A DNA stretch of 9,702 bases from Saprospiraceae bacterium (lineage in GTDB: Bacteria > Bacteroidota > Bacteroidia > Chitinophagales > Saprospiraceae): positions 1 to 9,702 of the forward strand of contig JABDPK010000217.1 of the NCBI GenBank assembly GCA_013042795.1, given 5' to 3'. Shown here piece by piece: positions 1 through 6,692 of the stretch (positions are counted from its first letter, which is position 1; each line of letters opens with the position of its first letter). The position numbers and the translations under genes were made by a program. The notes beneath the pieces were generated by a model, which saw only the letters and a list, made by a program, of their open reading frames with translations, searched no databases and was not told the DNA's origin.

Positions 1-3000
1 ACAGAAGCGAATCCTAGTTTTGATTATGAGATTCCCGGAGTCTATACTGTCAGATTGGAGGCTACACGATTGTCTGATAGTTGTATGGCCATTGAAGAAA
101 AAGTTATTGCAGTCAGTGATATACCTATGATTCCTGATTTTGATGTGGCTTTTGAAAGTTGTGAAAACGGAAGATTTATTCGCTTGCAGGATTTATCATA
201 TGATACGACAGGGATCAGTCATGCTGTAGATGTGAAATGGGAAGTTAATTATAACGGAATCACAGAAATATTCAATGGTGATAATTATATACTGAATGTC
301 CAGAATGCGGATGAAATAACTGTTGCTTTGACAATTGTCTCTTCAGCTGGATGTATAAGTAATATATCTGAAACAATTGACCTTACAGAAGTATTTCCTG
401 GTGGAGATATTATTACATCTCTCCTGCAATGTGTTGATGATGGTTACTTGCTTGATATTGCTTTTGTCAATTCAGATTCAAGTTATATCATTGAGTCAAT
501 TCAGTGGACAATAAATGATGGAGGTACAATTTCCACTCAAAACGGGTCTTCATTTGAAATTACAAGCGATGCTGCAGATCTTTCGGTAATGCTTGTTGTC
601 AATTACACCAATGGATGTGTCTTTGAAACAGAACATGAGATTACGGAGGATGACTTCTTGCCGGTGCTGAGCATTGGGTATGATCAAAATATTGATTGTA
701 CAGGACTCGATAGTATCCAGCTTGAATTTTATCCCGTATTGACAGGAGGAAATATGGATGCCAGTCCACTTAGTTATATGTGGACTCTTGATGGAGAGCT
801 CATCTCTACGCTTGATACAGTGGTATTGTTGGTTTCAACAACAAATACGACATTGATCGGATTAACAGTAGAGTATACTAATAATTGTGTTTTCACGGCT
901 ACTGAAGAATTTACTTGTCCTGAATGCGAAAGGGATCCTGAAATACTTGTTGAAATAGATTGTGCCGATACCGAAAAATTAATCGTTAGCCTTACTGATA
1001 CGACAGTATTGGAGCAGGGTATAACGGCCACCTTGCAGCAATGGACTGTCGATGGAACAATATTCAATGGTCCCGGGATGACATTTGAAATGGTCTCGAC
1101 CCCTGTTGAAGTTGAATACCTTGTCGAATATTCAGACGGTTGCTCGGGAACTTACACACAGACTTTTGACCCTGATGACTTCATGGTTGAACTCTCTTAT
1201 GATGTTGAAGTTCTGGAATGTTTGTTTGGATATGGAACATTCCTTTTCACAAACACATCCACATTTGCTGATGAATGCGTGAATATAGAAAGTATAGAAT
1301 GGATTATTGATGGACAAGCCTATACCGGAGATTCAGTCGAGGTAGAAATTATACTCGGCCTCACCGTAGATGTTGAATTGATCATCCATTTTACCAACGG
1401 AACAACTATTTCTACTTCTGATGATAACGATCCGACAAACGATTCGGTCAATACACTTGATTATATTGAGAATGTCCAATTTGATATCATGGATAATACC
1501 GGTGTTTTTTGCGGGGACTCAATTAATCTTAGCATCGTAGATCCGGATCCAAACCTGATATACAACTGGGCCTTTGATTCCGAATTTACTAATATCCTGT
1601 TTTCCGGTACTGAATTGATTATAGAGGCTAATGAAATATTCAACGGCCTTGTATTTGCCCAGGCCATCAGTGACAGCCTATGTATGTACGGTCAAAGCCT
1701 GATTGAATTGGATGACGAGGAAATTATCCTTGTATTTGACACACCATTTGAAATTTGCCCTGGAGACACAGCCAATTTTGAAATTATCAATATCAATCCT
1801 TTTCAGGATATTACTTATACCTGGAAAGAAGGAGGAGATCAGTTAATCGACGGGGTGGATACCAATAATCCTCTGATTGGGATTCCAGAGGATCATACAG
1901 AAGATTTCTTTATGATATTGTGTACTGAGAATACAGCTGGCTGTACAAGGGTTGATTCTGTGTTCTTCGAAGTTGGAGAAACTGAAGATCTTGAACCTTT
2001 TAGTTTTGATATTGATTCGTGCGGATCATTAACGGTCAACTTTACTTCAAATAATACATTTAGCGGGACATCTTTCTGGGACTTCGGAGATGGAAATACT
2101 TCCAATGAAGCAAATCCGAGCAATACCTATCCTTCACCTGGCACTTATCTCGTGGTTTTAAGTGATTCAAGTGATGTGTGTGCAAAAAACAGTTACATGG
2201 ATTCCATCGTTGTACCTGAAATGTTATATATAAGCATAGGACAGGACACGATAGAATACGGTGCCGGAGAGACGGTTATAGTGAATGCTGAAACAAATGG
2301 TCCACAGGATAGTATTATATGGTGTCTTGAAGATGGAACAATTATAGGGATGGGCAACCCACTTGAATATCAGCCTGCCAATGACATTGAAGAAGTTTGT
2401 GCAAAAATAACAGATGAATATGGATGTAGCGATTCGACATGTGTCATTCTGAAATTAAGGGAAGACTGCCCGGAAGAACTTAGTATTGACGGACCATCTG
2501 AAATCTGTATCGGTGATACTTTCGAGCTTATGTTGATGATGGACCAGGATCCTGCAGAATTTATCTTCCTTTGGGATCCGTCTGAATGTATTGTATCCGG
2601 AGGAGATACGCATAATCCTACGGTCACAGCAACTACTGACAAAACTTTTTCAGTGCTTGTCCAAAAACCGGGCTTGTGTTCAGATACAATTGTCTCTTTC
2701 AATGTATCTGTTAGTAATCCGCAGGTTTCGATAACAACAGAAAACGGGGAGCCAAATGTATGTCTCGGGCAGGAACAAACCTTGCTTGTGGTACCTGATG
2801 ATCCGGATTGTGTTTATACATGGAGTACAGGCGAGACAGGACCGGAAATTGTTGTTTCTCCTGAGGTGACCACAGAATATAGTGTTACTTGTATCAATAA
2901 CCTGGGTTGTGAATCTACATCCAGTTTTATCCTGGAAGTAATTCTTCCTGAATGCAATGAGAATGATGTCTATCTGCCTAATGCATTTTCTCCGAATGGT

Positions 3001-3234
3001 GACAATGTAAATGATGTGCTTCTAGTCCGAAGCAAATTCATTGATGAAATGGAATTTTACATCGTAGACAGATGGGGAAATGAGGTTTTCAGAACGACAG
3101 ACCAGAATGTAGGATGGGACGGCACATATAAAGGGGAGGAATGTTCTCCGGATGCCTATGCCTATTACCTTATGGTCGTATGTATTGGGGGAGACGATTA
3201 CTTCACCCAGGGCAATGTCTCTATAATCAAATAG
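1..3234 (+). CDS. Large multidomain surface/adhesin-like protein with T9SS-type gliding-motility C-terminal domain (5' partial)
   Basis: The reading frame is open from base 1, and the first codons read like the end of a PKD domain (ANPSFDYEIPGVYTVRLEA), so the gene starts outside the window and 1076 residues are visible. Next come five tandem C-W-C modules (bases 151-1440), then Ig-like modules with C-G-D-(S/T) openings (near 1510 and 1755). A canonical PKD domain with WDFGDG at 2077-2094 and a PSPGTY turn follows, then further Ig-like modules, the last with a YTWSTGETG core (2815-2841). The C-terminus is a CHU_C-type domain. In this family that domain directs export through the type IX secretion system, and such proteins are usually extracellular or cell-surface adhesins or scaffolds. 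The visible part has no enzymatic domain and is rich in D, E, T and S, with many cysteines. It meets yajC head-on without a gap. The adhesin role is an inference from architecture; ligand, anchor and full length are unknown. Confidence 0.9.
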   Translation, partial: TEANPSFDYEIPGVYTVRLEATRLSDSCMAIEEKVIAVSDIPMIPDFDVAFESCENGRFIRLQDLSYDTTGISHAVDVKWEVNYNGITEIFNGDNYILNVQNADEITVALTIVSSAGCISNISETIDLTEVFPGGDIITSLLQCVDDGYLLDIAFVNSDSSYIIESIQWTINDGGTISTQNGSSFEITSDAADLSVMLVVNYTNGCVFETEHEITEDDFLPVLSIGYDQNIDCTGLDSIQLEFYPVLTGGNMDASPLSYMWTLDGELISTLDTVVLLVSTTNTTLIGLTVEYTNNCVFTATEEFTCPECERDPEILVEIDCADTEKLIVSLTDTTVLEQGITATLQQWTVDGTIFNGPGMTFEMVSTPVEVEYLVEYSDGCSGTYTQTFDPDDFMVELSYDVEVLECLFGYGTFLFTNTSTFADECVNIESIEWIIDGQAYTGDSVEVEIILGLTVDVELIIHFTNGTTISTSDDNDPTNDSVNTLDYIENVQFDIMDNTGVFCGDSINLSIVDPDPNLIYNWAFDSEFTNILFSGTELIIEANEIFNGLVFAQAISDSLCMYGQSLIELDDEEIILVFDTPFEICPGDTANFEIININPFQDITYTWKEGGDQLIDGVDTNNPLIGIPEDHTEDFFMILCTENTAGCTRVDSVFFEVGETEDLEPFSFDIDSCGSLTVNFTSNNTFSGTSFWDFGDGNTSNEANPSNTYPSPGTYLVVLSDSSDVCAKNSYMDSIVVPEMLYISIGQDTIEYGAGETVIVNAETNGPQDSIIWCLEDGTIIGMGNPLEYQPANDIEEVCAKITDEYGCSDSTCVILKLREDCPEELSIDGPSEICIGDTFELMLMMDQDPAEFIFLWDPSECIVSGGDTHNPTVTATTDKTFSVLVQKPGLCSDTIVSFNVSVSNPQVSITTENGEPNVCLGQEQTLLVVPDDPDCVYTWSTGETGPEIVVSPEVTTEYSVTCINNLGCESTSSFILEVILPECNENDVYLPNAFSPNGDNVNDVLLVRSKFIDEMEFYIVDRWGNEVFRTTDQNVGWDGTYKGEECSPDAYAYYLMVVCIGGDDYFTQGNVSIIK
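151..1440 (+). repeat. Five tandem divergent Ig/PKD-like repeats of about 86-92 residues (protein-level)
   Basis: Five successive modules share an opening Cys (codons at 160, 430, 697, 961, 1219), a central Trp (238, 505, 781, 1042, 1300) usually followed by a hydrophobic strand and a D/N-G turn (WTINDG, WTLDG, WTVDG, WIIDG), and a strand ending in a Y-T/S-N/D-G-C-like motif with a second Cys (352, 616, 886, 1141). Cys-to-Cys spacing is 270, 267, 264 and 258 bases, and Trp-to-Trp spacing is 267, 276, 261 and 258. The DNA itself is too diverged to be a nucleotide repeat. The C-W-C order resembles an immunoglobulin-like sandwich with an intradomain disulfide, which is my inference. The fifth copy lacks the second Cys. 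Confidence 0.7.
2002..2217 (+). other. PKD domain within the adhesin
   Basis: The segment begins with a hydrophobic strand after a Cys and contains WDFGDG (2077-2094) followed by N-T-S-N-E-A-N-P and a T-Y-x-x-P-G-T-Y turn. This is the standard PKD signature (W-x-F-G-D-G, then an N-P-x-H/N-x-Y segment, then P-G-x-Y). PKD domains are beta-sandwich spacers or binding modules in extracellular proteins. It is the only complete canonical PKD in the window; a second is cut by the left edge. Confidence 0.85.
2962..3231 (+). other. CHU_C / gliding motility-associated C-terminal domain (T9SS sorting signal)
   Basis: The last 90 residues contain the hallmarks of this family in order: L-P-N-A-F-S-P-N-G-D-x-x-N-D near the start, an F-x-I-x-D-R-W-G-N-E-V-F strand, N-V-G-W-D-G-T-Y-K-G, then a D-A-Y-A-Y-Y-L strand and a final Q-G-N-V-S-I-I-K. 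This type B C-terminal domain is recognised by the type IX secretion machinery of Bacteroidota. It is intact to the stop codon, so the protein is probably exported if the missing N-terminus has a Sec signal. Confidence 0.93.
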
Positions 3235-3552
3235 TTATTCGGAATCTTCAGTAGTGGCTTTCTTCAGGTTTTCTGTCATCTCTTTTGAAATAGCACCCTG
3301 AAGTACCCTGACAAATGTCTTTTGATCAATTTGAAGATGAACAACGCCTTTTTCGATTTTATTGATCTTACCGATGATACCACTGGAAGTGACGACTTCA
3401 TCGCCTTTACCCATTTCTTTTTCAAATACGTTTTGAGCTTTTTGCTTTTTGACCTGTGGCCGTAAAAAGAAAAAGTACATGATGAAAAATATTGACGCAA
3501 AAAACAAAAGGTTTATGAAACCAGGATTCGCTGAGGATTGTAAGTAAAACAT
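3235..3552 (-). CDS. yajC: Preprotein translocase subunit YajC
   Basis: This 105-residue protein is the SecDF-associated accessory subunit of the Sec translocon in the inner membrane. It has one membrane helix at about residues 13-30, followed by the family motif F-L-R-P-Q-x-K-K-Q-K (29-38). A small cytoplasmic domain follows with G-D-E-V-V-T-S-S-G-I-I-G-K-I (50-63), the standard YajC core. Length is normal for the family. The ATG at 3552 is the only start that keeps the short N-terminal tail before the helix. A TATTTTTG box lies 19 bases upstream. The gene stands alone: it diverges from aroK, and its stop codon abuts the adhesin stop, so no room exists for a separate terminator. The C-terminus is acidic and Lys/Thr-rich, which is not diagnostic. 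Identification is firm; its quantitative role in export is modest even in model bacteria. Confidence 0.95.
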   Translation of the reverse strand: MFYLQSSANPGFINLLFFASIFFIMYFFFLRPQVKKQKAQNVFEKEMGKGDEVVTSSGIIGKINKIEKGVVHLQIDQKTFVRVLQGAISKEMTENLKKATTEDSE

Positions 3553-3623
3553 AGAATTGTAAATTAAGGCTCAAAAATATAAAATCTAGGATTCATGTGT
3601 ACGTGGCAGAACAATATAATATT
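3553..3623. promoter_or_regulatory. Divergent yajC-aroK intergenic region
   Basis: This AT-rich 71-base gap must hold the promoters of both divergent genes. The yajC side has a good -7 box. For aroK I see no TAnnTTTG on the plus strand. A TTG at 3557-3559 and a TATAAA at 3578-3583 could be loose promoter elements, but the evidence is weak. No Shine-Dalgarno sequence precedes either start. Confidence 0.45.
3572..3579 (-). promoter_or_regulatory. Probable Bacteroidota -7 box (TATTTTTG) for yajC
   Basis: On the minus strand this octamer fits the Bacteroidota -7 consensus TAnnTTTG exactly. It leaves 19 bases to the yajC start codon, consistent with a short leader. No TTTG was found at the expected -33 spacing, so the call rests on the -7 box, its position and its match with the box before trxB. 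Confidence 0.5.
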
Positions 3624-4121
3624 ATGCTAATTTTTTTGGTGGGATATATGGGCAGTGGTAAGTCGACCATTGGAAAATTACTTTCAGAGCAATTGGGCGT
3701 CTCTCATCTTGAATCTGATGCCTACATAGAACATCTTGAATCAATGACTATCAATGAGATTTTCGAGCAAAAAGGAGAAACGTATTTCAGGAATCTTGAA
3801 TCTGCCTTTATCTATGCATTGAAGCCCGGAAAAATGGTAGTAAGTACTGGTGGAGGAATGCCGTGTTTCAATGACAATATTTCAATAATGAATGAAATAG
3901 GAACTACGATTTACCTTGAAGCCACTCCGGAAATCCTTACCCATCGCTTAATAAATAGTTCTGATCGTCCTCTATTGAAAAATCTCAATAAAGGTCAATT
4001 AATGGAATTTATCGAAAAACATATGGAAGACAGATATGAATACTATGAGAAGAGTCATCTTATAGTTGATGCAAATGGCCCAGCCGATAATGTTGTTACT
4101 CATATCTTGAATCAACTTTAA
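3624..4121 (+). CDS. aroK: Shikimate kinase
   Basis: The 165-residue protein would phosphorylate shikimate with ATP to shikimate 3-phosphate, the fifth step of the chorismate (aromatic amino acid) pathway, in the cytoplasm. Visible motifs are the P-loop GYMGSGKST (7-15), shikimate-binding D32, F-R56-N in the substrate lid, the G-G-G motif (76-78), D-R115-P-L-L in the LID, and R137 in E-D-R-Y near the C-terminus. These match the catalytic and binding residues of the family. I chose the ATG at 3624 because beta-strand 1 (LIFLVGYMG) then starts at residue 2, as in relatives. A GTG at 3597 would add nine residues with no family support. One oddity is that the first Asp of the usual D-x-D motif is Glu30. 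The gene is divergent from yajC and its stop overlaps the protease stop by four bases. Confidence 0.93.
   Translation: MLIFLVGYMGSGKSTIGKLLSEQLGVSHLESDAYIEHLESMTINEIFEQKGETYFRNLESAFIYALKPGKMVVSTGGGMPCFNDNISIMNEIGTTIYLEATPEILTHRLINSSDRPLLKNLNKGQLMEFIEKHMEDRYEYYEKSHLIVDANGPADNVVTHILNQL
4118..4121. other. Overlapping stop codons of aroK and the S8 protease (shared TTAA)
   Basis: The self-complementary TTAA gives TAA on both strands. The aroK stop occupies 4119-4121, and the protease stop occupies 4118-4120 read on the minus strand. The two convergent genes therefore overlap by four bases and share their terminal nucleotides. Confidence 0.95.
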
Positions 4122-5620
4122 CTTCCTTCTTCCATCATTTTTTCAAAAACTGCAATTGGATCGATAATAAGCTGATCATCATTCCTGATCGCCGTTTCTT
4201 TCAGCAGTTCATAAGTCTCTTCATTTGTTAATTCAGGTTGCCATAGCTTCATTAATCCTACTATACCGCTGGCGAAAGGTGCGGCCATTGAAGTGCCGCT
4301 TTTACTGATGTATTTATTGCGTGGATAAGTAGAAAAGATATTTTCCCCGGGTGCTGCAAGACCCATTTTCAGATTATCGACGGTGTTCCCGAAATAGGCC
4401 CTGTTAAGATCTTTATTGATTGCCGTGACAGTAATAACGCCATCGATATTTGCAGGTGTTGTCCCTACAGCATCGACATTTGAATTGCCAGCTGCGACAA
4501 CAACGACGGACCCTTTGTCAGTCGCATATTTTACAACTTCTGTATATGCCTTTTCTCTTTCATCATTGGTTACACCTCCAAGAGAAATAGATATGACTGA
4601 GGCCCCCAGGTCTGCAGCCTCAATTATTCCTTTGACGATAGATTTTTGTGTACCCATTCCAAATGCATTGAGTACTTTGATCCCTGTAACCTTAACATTG
4701 ATGCCGGGTGGAATCCATGATGCGATCCCGATATTATTTCCCGTCACAGCAGCGGCTATACCTGCACAATGTGTGCCATGTCCCTGGGAATCAGAGTCGT
4801 AGGACCTTTTGGTGCTGACATAATTACCTGCAAGGTCCTCATGATTTCCGTCAACGCCCGTATCCAGTATTGCAATGATACTTGGTTCCGAATCGAGCAT
4901 CGAGTTTCTGGAAGATATCATTTCATGGAATTTATCCAGTTTAAACCTGTCTGCCATCCACTGGTTTGATACTCCGGGATCGTTTAATTCGGATTTTATT
5001 TGAAATGATGTTTCAGCTTCTTCAACTGGCAAATCCAGGCTGTACTGTTCGTTATATTCTACATGTATAACACCTTGTGCATCGGTGATTTCCCGTATGT
5101 AATCTTCCTTGAGTTGATCCTCAGTGAGGTTAATAGCTACATATTCATCCAGTCCATATTGCTCGTCTGCAGGGGTGAATACCGGGTATTCTATATCGAA
5201 CCTGTCCTTATTTTTATTCTTCCAAGTCTGCAGATTCCTGATATTGTCAAATTGTACCAATAACTCAGCATCCGGGTCCAGCTTTATTTCGATGGATTGG
5301 TCTTCTTCATGATTAATTTGTATCAGGCTATGACCAGCACCCATCAATCCCAGTGCCATGAGCAGGTATATGACTTGTCCGAGTTTTGAGTCGATAAATT
5401 TAGCCGGAAAAGCAAGTATAGAGATTAAAATCAGGTCCAGGCTTAAATGAAGTATGGTATCAGGATTGAAGCTCAAGATCTCTCTGTATCCGGCATAAAC
5501 TAATATGAGTACAGATATGATCTGAAGTATCAACCTTTTGGAGAAAATTCCATTTAATAGAAGGAGTAATGATACCCCCAGCAATCCGAGATGCGGAAAC
5601 TGAAAAAATAAATTGCTCAT
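4118..5620 (-). CDS. Membrane-anchored S8 family (subtilisin-like) serine protease
   Basis: A 500-residue protein. Residues 11-100 hold four hydrophobic segments (about 11-26, 30-46, 56-74, 82-100). Residues 110-197 look like an I9/fervidolysin-type prodomain, ending with a V-I-H-V-E-Y-N-E-x-Y segment like the V-E-Y-x-E-P-N-Y of relatives. The peptidase domain spans about 217-482. All catalytic elements are present: Asp253 in AILDTGVDG, His281 in GHGTHCAG, oxyanion Asn379 in AAGNS and Ser444 in SGTSMAAP. It should be an active endopeptidase; the substrate is unknown. There is no cleavable signal peptide. Loops 1 and 3 carry K/R (F-S-K-R and A-K-F-I-D-S-K), which by the positive-inside rule places both termini, and so the protease, in the periplasm. 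That topology is inference. It is transcribed alone, diverging from trxB. The ATG at 5620 starts just before helix 1. No T9SS tail is present. Confidence 0.9.
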   Translation of the reverse strand: MSNLFFQFPHLGLLGVSLLLLLNGIFSKRLILQIISVLILVYAGYREILSFNPDTILHLSLDLILISILAFPAKFIDSKLGQVIYLLMALGLMGAGHSLIQINHEEDQSIEIKLDPDAELLVQFDNIRNLQTWKNKNKDRFDIEYPVFTPADEQYGLDEYVAINLTEDQLKEDYIREITDAQGVIHVEYNEQYSLDLPVEEAETSFQIKSELNDPGVSNQWMADRFKLDKFHEMISSRNSMLDSEPSIIAILDTGVDGNHEDLAGNYVSTKRSYDSDSQGHGTHCAGIAAAVTGNNIGIASWIPPGINVKVTGIKVLNAFGMGTQKSIVKGIIEAADLGASVISISLGGVTNDEREKAYTEVVKYATDKGSVVVVAAGNSNVDAVGTTPANIDGVITVTAINKDLNRAYFGNTVDNLKMGLAAPGENIFSTYPRNKYISKSGTSMAAPFASGIVGLMKLWQPELTNEETYELLKETAIRNDDQLIIDPIAVFEKMMEEGS

Positions 5621-5728
5621 ACTTGTTATAAAACGGTGATTTTTAACAAATAGTTTCTAAATACTTGATGCTGTATAAGGATGTTCTTCAACAAAGAATT
5701 TTATTTTTGCAACACTTACTAAAATGAT
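5621..5728. promoter_or_regulatory. Divergent protease-trxB intergenic region
   Basis: This 108-base AT-rich gap separates the two divergent starts. On the plus strand it contains a TATTTTTG box for trxB. On the minus strand the nearest candidate for the protease is a degenerate ACTATTTG (5647-5654), which keeps the TTTG but not the TA of the consensus. I saw no operator-like palindrome, riboswitch or small gene. Confidence 0.5.
5702..5709 (+). promoter_or_regulatory. Probable Bacteroidota -7 box (TATTTTTG) for trxB-fbaA
   Basis: The octamer matches TAnnTTTG exactly and leaves 19 bases to the trxB ATG, the same sequence and distance as before yajC. No clear TTTG sits at the usual -33 distance, so strength cannot be judged. 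It would drive trxB and, by read-through, fbaA. Confidence 0.55.
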
Positions 5729-6667
5729 ATGGCAGAAGATATAAGATATTGTACGATTATAGGATCCGGGCCTGCGGGATATACAGCTGCAATTTATGCA
5801 GCTAGAGCTAATTTAAAACCGCTCTTGTATACAGGAAAAGAACCTGGTGGTCAATTGATGATCACTACTGATGTTGAGAACTACCCGGGATATCCCGATG
5901 GTATTATGGGACCTCAGATGATGGATGATTTTCAGAAGCAAGCAGAAAGGTTTGACACGGAAGTCAGAACGGAGTTAATTTCCAAAGTCGATTTATCCGG
6001 ACCGGTTCATGTTTTGACGACAGAATCCGGGGAAGAGATTAAGTCGCATACAGTGATTATTTCGACCGGCGCAAGCGCCAAATGGCTTGGATTGGAATCC
6101 GAGAAGAAGTTGATGAATAAAGGAGTCTCAGCATGTGCTGTTTGTGATGGATTCTTCTTCCGGGGACAGGATGTTGCTGTTGTGGGTGGGGGAGATACTG
6201 CTGCAGAAGAGGCGACCTACCTGGCCAAACTATGTAAGAATGTACATCTGATCATCAGGAGAGATGAAATGCGCGCATCCCATATCATGCAGAAAAGGGT
6301 TATGAACACTGAAAACATCACGATTCACTGGAATACAAATACAGTTGAAGTACTTGGTGAGGATGAGGTCAAAGGTGTAAAGGTCGTTAACAACAAAACA
6401 AATGTTGAATCTATTCTTGATGTCACAGGATTTTTTGTAGCAATCGGCCATAAACCAAATACAGATATTTTCAAAGATTGGCTGGAAATGGATGAAGCAG
6501 GCTATCTTGTTACAATACCTGGTACATCAAAAACAAAGATAGAAGGCGTTTTCGCCAGCGGTGATGCACAGGATAAAGTTTACAGGCAAGCTGTAACCGC
6601 AGCTGGTACAGGCTGTATGGCTGCGCTTGATGCCGAGAGATACCTGGCTGCTAAAGAGATCATATAA
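5729..6667 (+). CDS. trxB: Thioredoxin-disulfide reductase
   Basis: A cytoplasmic flavoenzyme that uses NADPH to reduce thioredoxin, feeding ribonucleotide reductase and disulfide repair. Its 312 residues match the low-molecular-weight bacterial type. Visible motifs are the FAD-binding GSGPAG (12-17), G-G-Q-L (40-43) and E-N-Y-P-G (50-54), and the redox-active C136-A-V-C139-D. The NADPH fold has V-V-G-G-G-D-T-A (151-158). The phosphate-binding arginines R177, R178 and R182 support NADPH rather than NADH. The second FAD motif is F-A-S-G-D-A (275-280). The His often preceding the paired arginines is Ile here, with no expected loss of activity. The ATG at 5729 starts just before the first beta-strand and fits the -7 box at 5702-5709. 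An out-of-frame ATG at 5724 is ignored. fbaA follows after 25 bases, so the two are probably co-transcribed. Confidence 0.96.
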   Translation: MAEDIRYCTIIGSGPAGYTAAIYAARANLKPLLYTGKEPGGQLMITTDVENYPGYPDGIMGPQMMDDFQKQAERFDTEVRTELISKVDLSGPVHVLTTESGEEIKSHTVIISTGASAKWLGLESEKKLMNKGVSACAVCDGFFFRGQDVAVVGGGDTAAEEATYLAKLCKNVHLIIRRDEMRASHIMQKRVMNTENITIHWNTNTVEVLGEDEVKGVKVVNNKTNVESILDVTGFFVAIGHKPNTDIFKDWLEMDEAGYLVTIPGTSKTKIEGVFASGDAQDKVYRQAVTAAGTGCMAALDAERYLAAKEII

Positions 6668-6692
6668 TTAAAGAAATATAAAACCAACAACT

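Noticed and set aside
55..57. TTG as a possible start codon of the large surface protein
   Set aside because: The frame is open to base 1 and the upstream codons read as the end of a PKD domain, so the gene starts outside the window.
3324..3367. Inverted repeat GATCAAT / ATTGATC in yajC
   Set aside because: The loop is 30 bases and it is internal to a conserved coding region; probably chance.
4064..4117. 7-bp inverted repeat AGTTGAT / ATCAACT at the end of aroK
   Set aside because: The arms are 40 bases apart with no T-run directly after, and they lie in coding sequence. Too weak to call a terminator.
4416..4802. 128-codon open frame on the plus strand inside the protease gene
   Set aside because: It is antisense to the conserved catalytic domain, shows no recognisable motif and is explained as a shadow of the protease coding frame.
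6254..6277. Ile instead of His before the paired arginines in the thioredoxin reductase NADPH site
   Set aside because: The phosphate-binding arginines R177, R178 and R182 are all kept, so cofactor preference is unlikely to change.
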